A DNA stretch of 64,000 nt from Sulfitobacter sp. OXR-159 (GTDB lineage: Bacteria > Pseudomonadota > Alphaproteobacteria > Rhodobacterales > Rhodobacteraceae): contig NZ_CP139707.1 of assembly GCF_034377145.1 (NCBI RefSeq), forward strand, positions 2,678,501 to 2,742,500, read 5' to 3'. Below, piece after piece: positions 9,405-20,938 of the stretch. Under the pieces are notes generated by a model. It searched no databases. It was given only the letters and a program-made list of their open reading frames with translations, and had not been told where the DNA came from. Within the stretch, counting starts at the first letter, position 1. Each line of letters begins with the position of its first letter. Position numbers and translations under genes: made by a program.

Positions 9405-10598
9405 ATGAACATCCACGAATATCAGGCAAAAGCCCTCCTGCGCAGCTATGGCGCCCCTGTCTCCGACGGCCGCGTTGTGCTGAAGGCAGAAGATGCCAAG
9501 AACGCAGCCGGCGAAATGGACGGACCGCTTTGGGTTGTAAAAGCGCAGATCCACGCAGGCGGTCGCGGCAAAGGCAGCTTCAAAGAAGCCGCCGCTGGCG
9601 AAAAGGGCGGTGTGCGCCTTGCCAAATCCGTGGAAGAAGCCGCTGAAGAAGCCAAAAAGATGCTGGGCAAAACGCTGGTCACGCACCAGACCGGCCCCGC
9701 AGGCAAGCAGGTCAACCGCATCTACATCGAAGACGGCTCCGACATTGAGCGCGAATTGTACCTCGCCCTGCTGGTGGATCGCCAGACCCGCCGCATCTCC
9801 TTTGTCTGCTCCACCGAAGGCGGCATGGACATCGAAGAAGTCGCCGACGCGACACCTGAGAAAATCCTTAGCTTCTCTGTCGATCCGGCCACCGGCTACC
9901 AGCCCTACCACGGCCGCCGCGTCGCTTTTTCGCTGGGTCTTGAAGGCACAGCCGTCAAACAGTGCGTCAAACTGATGGGTCAGCTTTACCAAGCCTTCGT
10001 CGACAAAGACATGGAGATGCTTGAGATCAACCCGCTGATCGTCATGCCCGGCAACGACCTGAAAGTGCTCGACGCGAAAGTCGGCTTTGACGGCAACGCC
10101 ATGTACCGCCAGCCCGACATTGCCAACCTGCGCGACGAGACCGAGGAAGACTCCAAGGAACTCGAAGCCTCCAAGTATGATCTGAACTACATCGCGCTCG
10201 ACGGTGAAATCGGCTGCATGGTGAACGGTGCGGGCCTTGCCATGGCGACCATGGACATCATCAAACTCTACGGTGCCGAGCCTGCCAACTTCCTCGACGT
10301 GGGCGGCGGTGCGACCAAAGAGAAAGTCACCGAAGCTTTCAAGATCATCACCTCCGACGAGAACGTCAAAGGCATCTTGGTTAACATCTTTGGCGGCATC
10401 ATGCGTTGTGACGTCATCGCCGAGGGCGTTGTCGCTGCGGTGAAAGAAGTCGGTCTGAAAGTGCCGCTGGTTGTTCGCCTTGAGGGCACCAACGTCGAAG
10501 AAGGCAAAGCGATCATTAACAACTCCGGTCTTGATGTCATCGCCGCCGACGACCTGAAAGATGGCGCACAGAAGATCGTGAAAGCGGTCAAAGGCTAA
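9405..10598 (+). CDS. sucC: Succinyl-CoA synthetase beta subunit (ADP-forming)
   Basis: A 397-residue ATP-grasp subunit that, with SucD, converts succinyl-CoA to succinate with nucleotide phosphorylation. The start [19 protein letters not shown] is the standard N-terminus. The motifs [28 protein letters not shown] and [12 protein letters not shown] are canonical. Upstream there is only a weak GGGA ribosome-binding sequence, and the tandem palindromes lie in the leader region. Two unknown genes separate it from sucD, which is unusual because sucC and sucD are adjacent in many bacteria. Confidence 0.97.
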   Translation: MNIHEYQAKALLRSYGAPVSDGRVVLKAEDAKNAAGEMDGPLWVVKAQIHAGGRGKGSFKEAAAGEKGGVRLAKSVEEAAEEAKKMLGKTLVTHQTGPAGKQVNRIYIEDGSDIERELYLALLVDRQTRRISFVCSTEGGMDIEEVADATPEKILSFSVDPATGYQPYHGRRVAFSLGLEGTAVKQCVKLMGQLYQAFVDKDMEMLEINPLIVMPGNDLKVLDAKVGFDGNAMYRQPDIANLRDETEEDSKELEASKYDLNYIALDGEIGCMVNGAGLAMATMDIIKLYGAEPANFLDVGGGATKEKVTEAFKIITSDENVKGILVNIFGGIMRCDVIAEGVVAAVKEVGLKVPLVVRLEGTNVEEGKAIINNSGLDVIAADDLKDGAQKIVKAVKG

Positions 10599-10607
10599 GC
10601 CCTTCCC

Positions 10608-10649
10608 CGGCCATCCCCGCACGGCTTTCGCGCCGGTCGGGGGTGGCCG
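10608..10649 (+). repeat. Twelve-base-pair hairpin between sucC and the next gene
   Basis: CGGCCATCCCCG pairs with CGGGGGTGGCCG (one T-G wobble) around an 18-base loop. There is no T run. It may stabilise the sucC transcript end or attenuate downstream transcription. Confidence 0.55.
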
Positions 10650-10727
10650 ATATCACCGTTCTTGCCGCCCCCGTGCGGCAGGGGCAAATGCGACGACGCA
10701 GCGCCGCGCCCACCCAATGATGCCCCG

Positions 10728-11039
10728 ATGAGCAATGAGGTCAGTATGGATCAATCTCCCAAATCCTCCCCCGTCTTGACGGGCATTGCGCTATTGGGGG
10801 CCGGCATTCTGATCCGGCAATGGCACCCCGATGCCCTGCGTCTGCCTGAGCCTGCCAACCATCACCGCCGCGACCGCGGTCTGCGGCGCGCCGCGCGCAA
10901 GTCGCGCAACGGGTTGGCGATGATCCTGCCGTCGAACCTCACCGGCTCCATTGGGCGCAGCCTGATGATCATGGGCGCGGGTCTGCTGACCCTGCGACTG
11001 CTGGATCTGCTGGCTGATCAAGATGAGCAGCTTTACTGA
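10728..11039 (+). CDS. Small membrane protein of unknown function in the suc operon
   Basis: A 103-residue product (97 if translation starts at the second Met, position 10746). Hydrophobic stretches lie at about residues 15-32 (VLTGIALLGAGILI) and 78-93 (LMIMGAGLLTLRLLDLL), with a very basic middle RRDRGLRRAARKSRNG. I recognise no family. It is plus-strand, between sucC and the next membrane gene, and probably co-transcribed. Moderate confidence that it is translated. Confidence 0.55.
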   Translation: MSNEVSMDQSPKSSPVLTGIALLGAGILIRQWHPDALRLPEPANHHRRDRGLRRAARKSRNGLAMILPSNLTGSIGRSLMIMGAGLLTLRLLDLLADQDEQLY

Positions 11040-11112
11040 TGCCTGTCCTGTCGTCCGCTCCCCTTATGCCCCAAGCGGCCAAGCGCGACCGCGCTGCGCA
11101 AAAGGCGGGCCT

Positions 11113-11799
11113 ATGACGCGGGCGCTCTCCTCCTCTCGCACCGGCTGGTGGGTGATCCTCGCCCTTATCGTGGCTTTTGCCGTGCAGATGGTGGTCGTGA
11201 ACGCCCTCCCGGTTGCCACGCAAACCACCCTGCTGGCCGAAGGCGGTTTTTACGAAAACCTTTCGGTCGTGGGCTACCTGCTCTGCATTGTGGCGCTGGT
11301 CTGGACGCTGCGCGGCGCAGTGCTGCGGGTCTGGTATCTGCCGCTGGTGCTGGCGGTCATGGCGGCGCGCGAGTTGGACCTCGACAAAAGCCTCTTCACT
11401 CGCGGTCTCTTCAAAGCCCGGCAATATACCGGTGAGGGCGTCCCGCTGGCCGAACGGCTGATCGCCGCCCTGATCCTTGCGTCGATCGTCACCGCGATTT
11501 TCCTCATGCTCTGGCGTCACGCTCGGCCCTATCTCTCGGCCCTTTGGCACGGCCGTGCATGGGCCGGGGCCGTCCTGATGGGGATCGGTTTCACCGTCGC
11601 TTACAAACTGCTCGACGGCATCGCCCGCAAACTCGCCCCCTTGGGGATCGAGGTCAGCGCCGATGCCGAACGCACCGCCTTCGTCGTCGAGGAGATCGGG
11701 GAGCTTGGCATCCCGGTCATGTTCCTCGCCGCCATCCTGCTGTGGCCCGGCCCTTCGCTGACCACGGCGCATCCCACCAACCGGGCGCACCGCGTCTGA
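11113..11799 (+). CDS. Integral membrane protein of unknown function in the suc operon
   Basis: A 228-residue protein with about six predicted membrane segments (for example WWVILALIVAFAVQMVVV, VVGYLLCIVALVWTL, LIAALILASIVTAIFLML and IPVMFLAAILLW). A conserved-looking acidic pair ELDLDKSLFTRG and a terminal VVEEIGELG lie between helices. No family was recognised. The start was chosen after AAAGGCGG, because the upstream in-frame extension lacks membrane character. It sits between sucC and sucD with the same orientation. Confidence 0.75.
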   Translation: MTRALSSSRTGWWVILALIVAFAVQMVVVNALPVATQTTLLAEGGFYENLSVVGYLLCIVALVWTLRGAVLRVWYLPLVLAVMAARELDLDKSLFTRGLFKARQYTGEGVPLAERLIAALILASIVTAIFLMLWRHARPYLSALWHGRAWAGAVLMGIGFTVAYKLLDGIARKLAPLGIEVSADAERTAFVVEEIGELGIPVMFLAAILLWPGPSLTTAHPTNRAHRV

Positions 11800-11851
11800 C
11801 GCCCCCGGGGCCCGCCCCCGGGATTAAATATCACCGACCAAGGAAGAAATC

Positions 11852-12739
11852 ATGGCCGTACTAGTCAACGAAAACACCAAAGTCATCTGTCAGGGTCTGA
11901 CCGGCTCGCAGGGGACGTTCCACACCGAACAGGCCATCGCCTATGGCACCAAGATGGTTGGCGGCGTCACGCCCGGCAAAGGCGGTCAGACGCATCTCGA
12001 CCTGCCCGTTTTTAACTCCGTGCACGAAGCCAAGCATGTGACCGAGGCGAACGCCTCCGTGATCTACGTCCCGCCCCCCTTCGCCGCCGACTCGATCCTT
12101 GAGGCGATCGACGCCGAGATGGAGCTGATCGTCTGCATCACCGAAGGCATCCCGGTGCTCGACATGGCCCGCGTCGCCCGCGCGCTCGAAGGTTCCAAGT
12201 CGCGCCTGATCGGCCCCAACTGCCCTGGAGTGATCACGCCTGACGCCTGTAAAATCGGCATCATGCCGGGCCACATCCACCGCCGCGGCTCGGTTGGCGT
12301 TGTATCGCGCTCGGGCACGCTGACTTATGAGGCGGTCAAGCAGACCACCGACATGGGCCTTGGCCAATCCTCTGCCGTGGGCATCGGCGGCGACCCCATC
12401 AAAGGGACCGAGCATATCGACGTGCTGGAAATGTTCCTTGCCGACCCCGAGACCCAGTCGATCATCATGATCGGCGAAATCGGCGGCTCCGCCGAAGAAG
12501 AAGCGGCACAGTTCCTTGCCGATGAGAAGAAAAAAGGCCGTTGGAAGCCCACCGCTGGCTTCATCGCGGGCCGCACGGCCCCTCCCGGCCGCCGCATGGG
12601 CCACGCAGGCGCGATTGTCGCCGGTGGTAAAGGCGACGCGGAGAGCAAGATCGAAGCGATGAAGGAAGCCGGTATCGTTGTGGCTGACAGCCCCGCGACG
12701 CTGGGCGAAGCGGTCAAGGAAGCGATCGACAAGGGCTGA
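11852..12739 (+). CDS. sucD: Succinyl-CoA synthetase alpha subunit
   Basis: A 295-residue subunit that binds CoA and carries the phosphorylated histidine. The CoA-binding start [20 protein letters not shown], the GPNCPG motif and the active-site region [17 protein letters not shown] are present, with the predicted phosphohistidine at His251. The start is preceded by AAGGAAG. A nine-base-pair hairpin without a T run follows the gene. Confidence 0.97.
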   Translation: MAVLVNENTKVICQGLTGSQGTFHTEQAIAYGTKMVGGVTPGKGGQTHLDLPVFNSVHEAKHVTEANASVIYVPPPFAADSILEAIDAEMELIVCITEGIPVLDMARVARALEGSKSRLIGPNCPGVITPDACKIGIMPGHIHRRGSVGVVSRSGTLTYEAVKQTTDMGLGQSSAVGIGGDPIKGTEHIDVLEMFLADPETQSIIMIGEIGGSAEEEAAQFLADEKKKGRWKPTAGFIAGRTAPPGRRMGHAGAIVAGGKGDAESKIEAMKEAGIVVADSPATLGEAVKEAIDKG

Positions 12740-12747
12740 TGCCCGCC

Positions 12748-12767
12748 GGGCGGGCCTTGGCCCGCCC
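12748..12767 (+). repeat. Hairpin between sucD and odhA
   Basis: GGGCGGGCC pairs with GGCCCGCCC around TT. It lies nine bases after the sucD stop and is not followed by T residues. It may be an attenuator or an RNA-processing point between the suc and odh parts of the operon. Confidence 0.5.
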
Positions 12768-12850
12768 ATTGACCCACTCTGCAAAGCACTACGTTTTGCG
12801 GGGTCTTGAAAAGAACCACCCGGCGCCGCCCGCTTGTGAAGGAGGGTAAG

Positions 12851-13048
12851 ATGCACATTCAGACCGCGCTCATTCCCTCCCGCCCCCGCGTGGCGCTGGC
12901 CCTTGGGCAAACGCCCGAACCGGCGGCCTTGGCTGACCTTGTGACCCCGCCCTCAATACCTATGGCCCCCCGCCCCGGGCCTGACTATAGACCGACCCTG
13001 ATTCTGACCCTGTCCCGTCTGCCCCGCCGAACAAAGGTGACCCAATGA
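12851..13048 (+). CDS. Candidate 65-residue ORF translationally coupled to odhA
   Basis: The start follows an excellent ribosome-binding site (AAGGAGGG) and the stop TGA overlaps the odhA ATG by four bases. The product is proline-rich (for example VTPPSIPMAPRPGPDYRP) with a basic end [12 protein letters not shown]. It has no recognised domain or signal peptide. odhA itself lacks a strong ribosome-binding site, so the ORF could act as a coupling leader. It may alternatively be a small protein or a chance frame. Confidence 0.45.
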   Translation: MHIQTALIPSRPRVALALGQTPEPAALADLVTPPSIPMAPRPGPDYRPTLILTLSRLPRRTKVTQ

Positions 13049-16005
13049 CCGACCAACCCGCCAACGAACAGTTCCACGCCTCTTCCTTCATGGAAGGCGA
13101 AAACGCGGAATATCTTGAGGCGATGTACGCCCGCTATGCCAACGACCCCAACACGGTCGACGAGGCATGGCAGACGTTTTTTGCGGCGATGGGCGATGAC
13201 GCCGAAACCGCACAGGCCGAGGCCGCTGGCCCCTCTTGGGCGCGGCCCGATTGGCCCCCCGCCCCCCAAAGCGAGGTGATGGGCGCGCTGACCGGCGTTT
13301 GGCCCGAACCGACCGAAGCACAGGCCGCGGGCGACAAGATCAAGGCCAAAGCCGCCGAGAAGGGGGTTGAGGTTTCCGACGCACAGGTCAAACAAGCCGT
13401 ACTCGACAGCATCCGCGCGCTGATGCTGATCCGCGCCTACCGCATCCGGGGCCACTTGGCCGCCGATCTCGACCCGCTGGGCATGCGCGACACTGGCAAC
13501 CAGCCCGAGCTTGACCCGAAATCCTACGGTTTCACCGATGCCGACATGGACCGCCCGATCTTCATCGATCAGGTGCTAGGCCTCGAAGTGGCCACCATGA
13601 AGCAGATCGTCGACATCGTGCGCTCCACCTACTGCGGTACCTTCGCGCTGCAATACATGCATATCTCCGACCCTGAGCAGGCCGGTTGGCTGAAGGAACG
13701 GATCGAAGGCTACGGCAAGGAAATCCACTTCACCAAGGAAGGCCGCAAGGCGATCCTGAGCAAATTGGTCGAAGCCGAGGGCTTTGAGAAGTTCCTCCAT
13801 GTCAAATACATGGGCACCAAACGCTTCGGCCTTGATGGCGGCGAAAGCCTTGTTCCCGCGATGGAGCAGATCATCAAACGCGGCGGCCAGTTGGGCGTCA
13901 AGGACATCGTCATCGGCATGCCGCACCGGGGCCGCCTCTCGGTGCTGGCCAATGTGATGCAAAAGCCCTACCGGGCGATCTTTAACGAATTCCAAGGCGG
14001 CAGCTTTAAGCCTGACGATGTGGATGGTTCGGGCGATGTGAAATACCACCTCGGCGCCTCGTCGGACCGTGAGTTTGACGGCAATTCGGTTCACCTGTCG
14101 CTGACCGCGAACCCCAGCCACCTCGAAGCGGTGAACCCCGTGGTTTTGGGCAAGGTCCGCGCCAAGCAGGACCAGCTGAACGACAAGGACCGCACCGCCG
14201 TCATGCCGATCCTGCTACACGGTGACGCGGCCTTTGCGGGCCAAGGCGTCGTGGCGGAATGTTTCGCGCTCTCGGGTCTCAAAGGCCACAAGACCGGCGG
14301 CACCATGCATATCGTGGTGAACAACCAGATCGGCTTCACCACCGCGCCGCATTTCTCGCGCTCCTCGCCCTACCCCACTGACAACGCGCTGGTGGTTGAG
14401 GCGCCGATCTTCCACGTCAACGGCGACGACCCCGAAGCCGTGGTGCACGCCGCCCGCGTAGCGACAGAGTTCCGTCAAAAGTTCCACAAAGACGTGGTCA
14501 TCGACATCTTTTGTTACCGCCGCTTTGGTCACAACGAAGGCGACGAGCCGATGTTTACCAACCCGGTGATGTACAAGAGCGTCAAGAAACAGAAAACCAC
14601 GCTCAGCCTCTATACCCAACGTCTGGTGGCCGACGGTCTGATCCCCGAGGGTGAGATCGAAGACATGAAGACCGCCTTCCAGAACCATCTGGGAGATGAG
14701 TTCGAGGCCGGTAAGGACTATCGCCCGAACAAGGCCGACTGGCTGGACGGCAAGTGGTCCGGCATGGACAAAAAGAAGAAGTCCTACCAGCGTGGCAAGA
14801 CGGCCATCGCGCCCGAAACCCTGCAAGACGTCGGCAAGGCGATCACCACCGCGCCGGACAAATTCCCGCTGCACAAGACCATCGGGCGTCTGCTCGAAGC
14901 GAAAAAGCAGATGTTCGAGACGGGTGAGGGCTTTGACTGGGCCACGGCTGAGGCGATGGCCTTTGGTTCCTTGCTCACCGAAGGCTACAAAGTGCGCCTC
15001 TCGGGTCAGGACAGCACGCGCGGCACCTTCAGCCAGCGTCACTCCGCTTTCGTGAACCAAGACAACGAAGACCGCTACTATCCGCTGAACCACATCCGCG
15101 AGGGTCAGGCCGAGTATGAAGTCATCGACTCCATGCTCAGCGAATACGCGGTGCTGGGCTTTGAATATGGCTACTCGCTGGCCGAGCCGAATGCGCTGAC
15201 GCTCTGGGAAGCGCAGTTTGGCGACTTCGCCAACGGCGCGCAGATCATGTTTGACCAGTTCATCTCATCAGGTGAAAGCAAATGGCTGCGCATGTCGGGC
15301 CTCGTTTGCCTGATGCCGCATGGCTATGAGGGTCAGGGGCCTGAGCACTCCTCTGCACGTCTGGAGCGTTTCCTGACCATGTGCGGCGGCGACAACTGGA
15401 TCGTGGCGAACTGCACCACGCCCGCCAACTACTTCCACATCCTGCGCCGCCAGCTGCACCGCAGCTACCGCAAGCCGCTGATGTTGATGACCCCCAAGTC
15501 GCTGCTGCGCCACAAGCTGGCCGTCAGCAAGGCCGAGGATTTCACCACCGGCTCCAGCTTCCACCGCGTGCTCTGGGATGACGCCGAGAAAGGCAATTCC
15601 GACACCAAACTGCTGGCAGATGACAAGATCAAGCGCGTCGTGATGTGTTCGGGCAAGGTCTATTACGACCTGCTGGAAGAGCGTGACGCCCGCGGCATCG
15701 ACGATGTCTACATCCTGCGGTTCGAACAGTTCTATCCCTTCCCCGCGCAATCCGCGGTCAGAGAGTTGGAGCGTTTCAAAGGGGCCGAGATGATCTGGTG
15801 TCAGGAAGAGCCCAAGAACCAAGGTGCATGGTCCTTCATCGAGCCCAACATCGAATGGGTTCTGGGCCGCATCGACGCGAAACACGGCCGCGCCTCCTAT
15901 GTGGGCCGCGCCACTTCGGCCTCGCCCGCGACGGGTCTGGCCAGCCAGCACAAAGCACAACAAGCCGCCCTCGTCGACGAGGCGCTGACCATCAAAGGAA
16001 ACTAA
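13045..16005 (+). CDS. odhA: 2-oxoglutarate dehydrogenase E1 component
   Basis: The thiamine-diphosphate-dependent decarboxylase of the 2-oxoglutarate dehydrogenase complex, 986 residues, close to the usual length. The N-terminal helix for E2 binding ([19 protein letters not shown]) is present. Other family stretches are [58 protein letters not shown] and [19 protein letters not shown]. It is followed four bases later by odhB, giving E1-E2 stoichiometric expression. The start codon overlaps the preceding small ORF. Confidence 0.97.
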   Translation: MTDQPANEQFHASSFMEGENAEYLEAMYARYANDPNTVDEAWQTFFAAMGDDAETAQAEAAGPSWARPDWPPAPQSEVMGALTGVWPEPTEAQAAGDKIKAKAAEKGVEVSDAQVKQAVLDSIRALMLIRAYRIRGHLAADLDPLGMRDTGNQPELDPKSYGFTDADMDRPIFIDQVLGLEVATMKQIVDIVRSTYCGTFALQYMHISDPEQAGWLKERIEGYGKEIHFTKEGRKAILSKLVEAEGFEKFLHVKYMGTKRFGLDGGESLVPAMEQIIKRGGQLGVKDIVIGMPHRGRLSVLANVMQKPYRAIFNEFQGGSFKPDDVDGSGDVKYHLGASSDREFDGNSVHLSLTANPSHLEAVNPVVLGKVRAKQDQLNDKDRTAVMPILLHGDAAFAGQGVVAECFALSGLKGHKTGGTMHIVVNNQIGFTTAPHFSRSSPYPTDNALVVEAPIFHVNGDDPEAVVHAARVATEFRQKFHKDVVIDIFCYRRFGHNEGDEPMFTNPVMYKSVKKQKTTLSLYTQRLVADGLIPEGEIEDMKTAFQNHLGDEFEAGKDYRPNKADWLDGKWSGMDKKKKSYQRGKTAIAPETLQDVGKAITTAPDKFPLHKTIGRLLEAKKQMFETGEGFDWATAEAMAFGSLLTEGYKVRLSGQDSTRGTFSQRHSAFVNQDNEDRYYPLNHIREGQAEYEVIDSMLSEYAVLGFEYGYSLAEPNALTLWEAQFGDFANGAQIMFDQFISSGESKWLRMSGLVCLMPHGYEGQGPEHSSARLERFLTMCGGDNWIVANCTTPANYFHILRRQLHRSYRKPLMLMTPKSLLRHKLAVSKAEDFTTGSSFHRVLWDDAEKGNSDTKLLADDKIKRVVMCSGKVYYDLLEERDARGIDDVYILRFEQFYPFPAQSAVRELERFKGAEMIWCQEEPKNQGAWSFIEPNIEWVLGRIDAKHGRASYVGRATSASPATGLASQHKAQQAALVDEALTIKGN

Positions 16006-16009
16006 GACC

Positions 16010-17596
<1,587 letters not shown>

Positions 17597-17601
17597 AAAA
17601 T

Positions 17602-18231
17602 ATGCTGACCGGCGTACCTGCGCGTTGGCCTAGAATATTCTCGGTCTTAGGCCTAGGGGGCAGTGCTGCTATTCTGTTGGTCATGATAGCGGTAAGGGGA
17701 GCGTCGGTGTTTGCAAAACATTCCGATGACGAAGTCTCGTCATCGGAATTAGCGGATCCGTTGGTGGAATTTGCTTCCTTTCTTTCGATGTTGCCATCAA
17801 CGGCCCTCGCCGCAATAAGTTTGCTAGCTCTCTTTGTGGCATACCTCTTTGGCGAAATTTTCATACTTGGCGGCTTTCGCATAAGAAGAGGTTCTGACAC
17901 TGAAAGCCAGAAGCACTTAGCAAAGCGGTACGCCAAGCTTGCCTTTCAAAACAATGACCTGCTTACGACTCAGTCAATGAGAATGATCGAATGGGCAGAA
18001 CTTCTCGAAGGTATTGGCCTTTTAGCTTTACTGGGAGGCCTGTTCTCTTTGGCAATTTCGCTCTTTGAATGTAATCTGTTGAGAGCAGTTCTTGCGTTAG
18101 CTACAACCATTGGGGGTCCACTAATTTTCTGGACTTATGCCAAAGGAATTCTGGGAACGGTTGACGAAATGATCGCGGCATATGCCGATCTCTTATCTTC
18201 AACGAAAGCTACCGAAGGATACAGACCATGA
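17602..18231 (+). CDS. AT-richer membrane protein of unknown function inserted in the odh operon
   Basis: A 209-residue protein with four likely membrane segments (about residues 12-32, 62-87, 135-155 and 160-180). The loop between the second and third is charged and carries Arg-rich FRIRRGSDTESQ. No family was recognised. Base composition differs from its neighbours: three 60-base lines within it have 28, 28 and 31 G+C, against 38 in the last odhB line. It uses codons rare here (TTA, CTA, AGA). It starts five bases after odhB and overlaps the next gene by ATGA, so transfer into the operon or loss of constraint is suspected. Confidence 0.8.
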   Translation: MLTGVPARWPRIFSVLGLGGSAAILLVMIAVRGASVFAKHSDDEVSSSELADPLVEFASFLSMLPSTALAAISLLALFVAYLFGEIFILGGFRIRRGSDTESQKHLAKRYAKLAFQNNDLLTTQSMRMIEWAELLEGIGLLALLGGLFSLAISLFECNLLRAVLALATTIGGPLIFWTYAKGILGTVDEMIAAYADLLSSTKATEGYRP

Positions 18232-18611
18232 CCGAAACCACCCTCCTCGCCGCCTATGGCCTTCTGGTCATGCTGACGATCCTCCTGCAAGTGCTGGGCG
18301 CCACCCGGCAGTTGTCGATGGGCTACCTGATGTCCTCGCGGGATGAGACGCGGACCACCACCGGCATGACGGCCCGTCTGGGCCGCGCGGTTGATAACTC
18401 CGTCGTGGCCATGGCGCTTTTCGCGCCTGCCGTGCTGCTGATCGAGATGCTGGGCCGGAACAACAGCGCCACGCTGCTGGCCGCGCAGGTCTTCCTGCTC
18501 GCACGCATTATCTACGTCATCGTCTACGCCCTTGGCGTGCCGACGATCCGCACACTGGCATGGCTCGCGGGCTATGCCGCCACCGCCGTTCTCTATTTCC
18601 ACGCGCTTTGA
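18228..18611 (+). CDS. MAPEG family membrane protein (first copy)
   Basis: A 127-residue, four-helix membrane protein of the MAPEG family (related to microsomal glutathione S-transferase and eicosanoid enzymes). The motif ARLGRAVDNSVVAMALFAPAV is the family hallmark, and MSSRDETR is shared in part with the second copy. Substrate unknown. The start overlaps the stop of the AT-richer gene, and its ribosome-binding site GAAGGA lies inside that gene. It pairs with the paralogue at 18883. Confidence 0.9.
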   Translation: MTETTLLAAYGLLVMLTILLQVLGATRQLSMGYLMSSRDETRTTTGMTARLGRAVDNSVVAMALFAPAVLLIEMLGRNNSATLLAAQVFLLARIIYVIVYALGVPTIRTLAWLAGYAATAVLYFHAL

Positions 18612-18622
18612 AAGGCATTCCC

Positions 18623-18886
18623 ATGCAGATGATCTGCCACTTCGACGTCACCGACTTCGCCGCTTGGAAAGACGCCTTTGACGCCGATGCCGAGGCGCGG
18701 CGCAACGCGGGGCTTTCGGTGCTGCAAATCTGGAAACACGCCGACAGCAACAGCAAGGCTTCCGTCCTGCTGGACATGAATGACCGTAAGAAGGCCGACG
18801 TCTGGCTCGCCCGCTCCAACGCGCTCAGCAGCGATGACAAGGGCACCGTGACCGGCTCCACCGCCTATTTCGTGAAATCCGCATGA
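18623..18886 (+). CDS. Small soluble protein, dimeric alpha-beta barrel-like
   Basis: An 87-residue protein starting MQMICHFDVTDFAAWKDAFDADA. The pattern of an alternating beta-alpha core, W-K near position 15 and the Asp/Arg spacing suggests a ferredoxin-like or dimeric alpha-beta barrel fold, but I could not assign a family firmly. Its stop overlaps the start of the second MAPEG gene by four bases. It was started at the Met after GAAAGG, because the upstream extension lies in the MAPEG gene. Confidence 0.75.
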   Translation: MQMICHFDVTDFAAWKDAFDADAEARRNAGLSVLQIWKHADSNSKASVLLDMNDRKKADVWLARSNALSSDDKGTVTGSTAYFVKSA

Positions 18887-19278
18887 GCGTCGAACTCACC
18901 GTCCTGACCCTCGCGGCCTTGCTGCAAGGGCTGCAATTCGTGCTCTACGCCGTCCCCGCAAACCGCGAGATCGGCCCCGGCTATACCATGTCGGCCCGCG
19001 ACCGCGAGCCGAGCCGCAAGCTGTCGGACCGTACCGCCCGTCTGGGCCGCGCGCTGGACAACCACTTCGAGGGGCTGATCCTGTTCGGCATCGCCGTGGG
19101 CGTGGTGCAGATGTCGGCGCAGAACACCGCTTTCACCGCCGCCTGCGCTTGGGTCTATCTCATCGCCCGCGTGCTCTATGTTCCCGCCTATGCGCTCGGC
19201 CTGCGCCCGCATCGGTCGCTCATCTGGGTCATCGGCTTTGCTGCGACCATGCTGATGCTGCTGGCGGCCCTCATTTAA
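18883..19278 (+). CDS. MAPEG family membrane protein (second copy)
   Basis: A 131-residue paralogue of the protein at 18228. It shares the arrangement YTMSARDREPSRK, the hallmark TARLGRALDNHFEGLILFG, and four membrane segments. Two related genes flanking a small soluble protein in one run suggests an old duplication and a shared function. It is followed by about 90 bases and then lpd. Confidence 0.9.
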   Translation: MSVELTVLTLAALLQGLQFVLYAVPANREIGPGYTMSARDREPSRKLSDRTARLGRALDNHFEGLILFGIAVGVVQMSAQNTAFTAACAWVYLIARVLYVPAYALGLRPHRSLIWVIGFAATMLMLLAALI

Positions 19279-19371
19279 CCCTTTCCCCCACACCCGCAGG
19301 CAGCGGCGCTTGCACCTGAAAACCGCGCCTCCTACCTTGCCTGTAACACCCGACTGCTAAGGAGACCCCCC

Positions 19372-20760
19372 ATGTCGAGCTATGATGTCATCGTGATCGG
19401 CTCCGGCCCCGGCGGCTATGTCGCCGCCATCCGTTGCGCGCAACTGGGCCTGAAAACCGCCTGTGTCGAGGGCCGCGAGACCCTCGGCGGCACCTGCCTC
19501 AACGTGGGTTGCATCCCCTCCAAGGCCCTGCTGCACGCCACGCATATGCTGCATGAGGCCGAGCATAACTTCGAAGAGATGGGTCTGAAGGCCAAAGCGC
19601 CGACCGTCGATTGGAAGCAGATGCTGACCTACAAAGACAAGACCATCGAGACCAACACCAAGGGCATCGAATTCCTGTTCAAAAAGAACAAGATCGACTG
19701 GCTCAAGGGGTGGGGTTCGATCCCCGAGGCGGGTAAGGTCAAGGTCGGCGATGAGGTCCATGAGGCCAAGAACATCATTATCGCCAGCGGTTCCGAGCCT
19801 GCGGGCCTGCCCGGCGTCGAGGTTGACGAGAAAACCGTCGTGACCTCCACCGGCGCGCTGGAACTGGGCAAAATTCCCAAGAAGATGGTCGTGATCGGCG
19901 CGGGCGTCATCGGGCTGGAACTGGGCAGCGTCTACGCGCGTCTGGGGACCGAGATCACCGTGGTTGAATTCCTTGATGCGATCACTCCGGGCATGGACCC
20001 CGAGGTGCAAAAAACCTTCCAGCGGATGCTGAAAAAGCAGGGCATCAACTTCGTCATGGGCGCCGCCGTGCAAAAGACCGAAGTCGCCAAGGGCAAAGCC
20101 ACGGTCAGCTACAAGCTGCGCAAAGACGACAGCGAGCATGAGATTGAGGCCGATACCGTTCTCGTCGCCACGGGCCGCAAGCCGGTCATCAAAGGCATGG
20201 GGCTGGACGATCTCGGCATCAAGATGACCGAGCGCGGCCAGATCGCCGTGAACGAGCATTGGAAGACCTCCGTCAAAGGCGTCTATGCCATCGGCGACGT
20301 GATCGAGGGCCCGATGTTGGCCCACAAAGCCGAGGACGAAGGCATGGCCGCCGCCGAGGTGATCGCGGGCAAACATGGCCACGTGAACTACGGCGTGATC
20401 CCCGGCGTGATCTACACCCACCCCGAGGTCGCCAGCGTCGGCGAAACCGAGGCGACGCTCAAGGAAGCGGGCCGCGAGTACAAAGTCGGAAAGTTCTCCT
20501 TCATGGGCAACGCGCGGGCCAAGGCAGTCTTTGCCGGTGACGGTTTCGTCAAGCTGATCGCCGACAAGGAAACCGACCGCATCCTCGGCTGCCACATCAT
20601 CGGCCCCGGCGCGGGCGACCTGATCCACGAGGTCTGCGTGGCGATGGAATTCGGCGCCTCGGCACAGGATCTGGCCATGACCTGCCACGCGCACCCGACC
20701 TATTCCGAAGCCGTGCGCGAAGCCGCACTGGCCTGCGGCGACGGGCCGATCCACATGTAA
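19372..20760 (+). CDS. lpd: Dihydrolipoyl dehydrogenase
   Basis: The 462-residue E3 flavoprotein that reoxidises lipoyl groups of 2-oxo-acid dehydrogenase complexes with NAD. It has the FAD fold [12 protein letters not shown] at about residues 10-21, redox cysteines Cys42 and Cys47 in [11 protein letters not shown], an NAD fold [17 protein letters not shown], and the catalytic His-Glu pair in CHAHPTYSE near the C-terminus. Its ribosome-binding site AAGGAG is strong. It ends the odh operon and is followed by a clear terminator. Confidence 0.97.
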   Translation: MSSYDVIVIGSGPGGYVAAIRCAQLGLKTACVEGRETLGGTCLNVGCIPSKALLHATHMLHEAEHNFEEMGLKAKAPTVDWKQMLTYKDKTIETNTKGIEFLFKKNKIDWLKGWGSIPEAGKVKVGDEVHEAKNIIIASGSEPAGLPGVEVDEKTVVTSTGALELGKIPKKMVVIGAGVIGLELGSVYARLGTEITVVEFLDAITPGMDPEVQKTFQRMLKKQGINFVMGAAVQKTEVAKGKATVSYKLRKDDSEHEIEADTVLVATGRKPVIKGMGLDDLGIKMTERGQIAVNEHWKTSVKGVYAIGDVIEGPMLAHKAEDEGMAAAEVIAGKHGHVNYGVIPGVIYTHPEVASVGETEATLKEAGREYKVGKFSFMGNARAKAVFAGDGFVKLIADKETDRILGCHIIGPGAGDLIHEVCVAMEFGASAQDLAMTCHAHPTYSEAVREAALACGDGPIHM

Positions 20761-20768
20761 GACCGAGG

Positions 20769-20795
20769 GGGCGGGCCAAAGGGTCCGCCCTTTTT
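20769..20795 (+). terminator. Terminator of the odh-lpd operon
   Basis: GGGCGGGCC pairs with GGTCCGCCC (one G-T wobble) around a four-base loop and is followed by five T. It starts eight bases after the lpd stop. Confidence 0.9.
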
Positions 20796-20825
20796 CGTTG
20801 CGCAGGGTGCGCGCGGCGAGCGCAT

Positions 20826-20938
20826 CAGGCGTTAACACCCCTGCTCTACAACCTCTCCCGTCGCGACACACACGGAAGACGAGGCCCTTCGCGGGTCATG
20901 TCGATACGTAGAGACATGCAGGGTGACGCCTGTCTTTT
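20826..20938 (+). ncRNA. Candidate structured small RNA after lpd
   Basis: The ends pair over a long distance: CAGGCGT (20826) with ACGCCTG (20926), CACCC (20836) with GGGTG (20921), TGC (20842) with GCA (20918) and CTCTAC (20844) with GTAGAG (20908). This leaves small bulges, a closed inner loop, and an inner hairpin GGCCC-TTCGC-GGGTC. A TTTT run at 20935-20938 on the plus strand follows the outer stem, which favours plus-strand transcription ending there. No promoter was identified. The overall shape recalls rod-like RNAs such as 6S, but I did not recognise a conserved 6S sequence. The opposite strand cannot be excluded. Confidence 0.45.
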
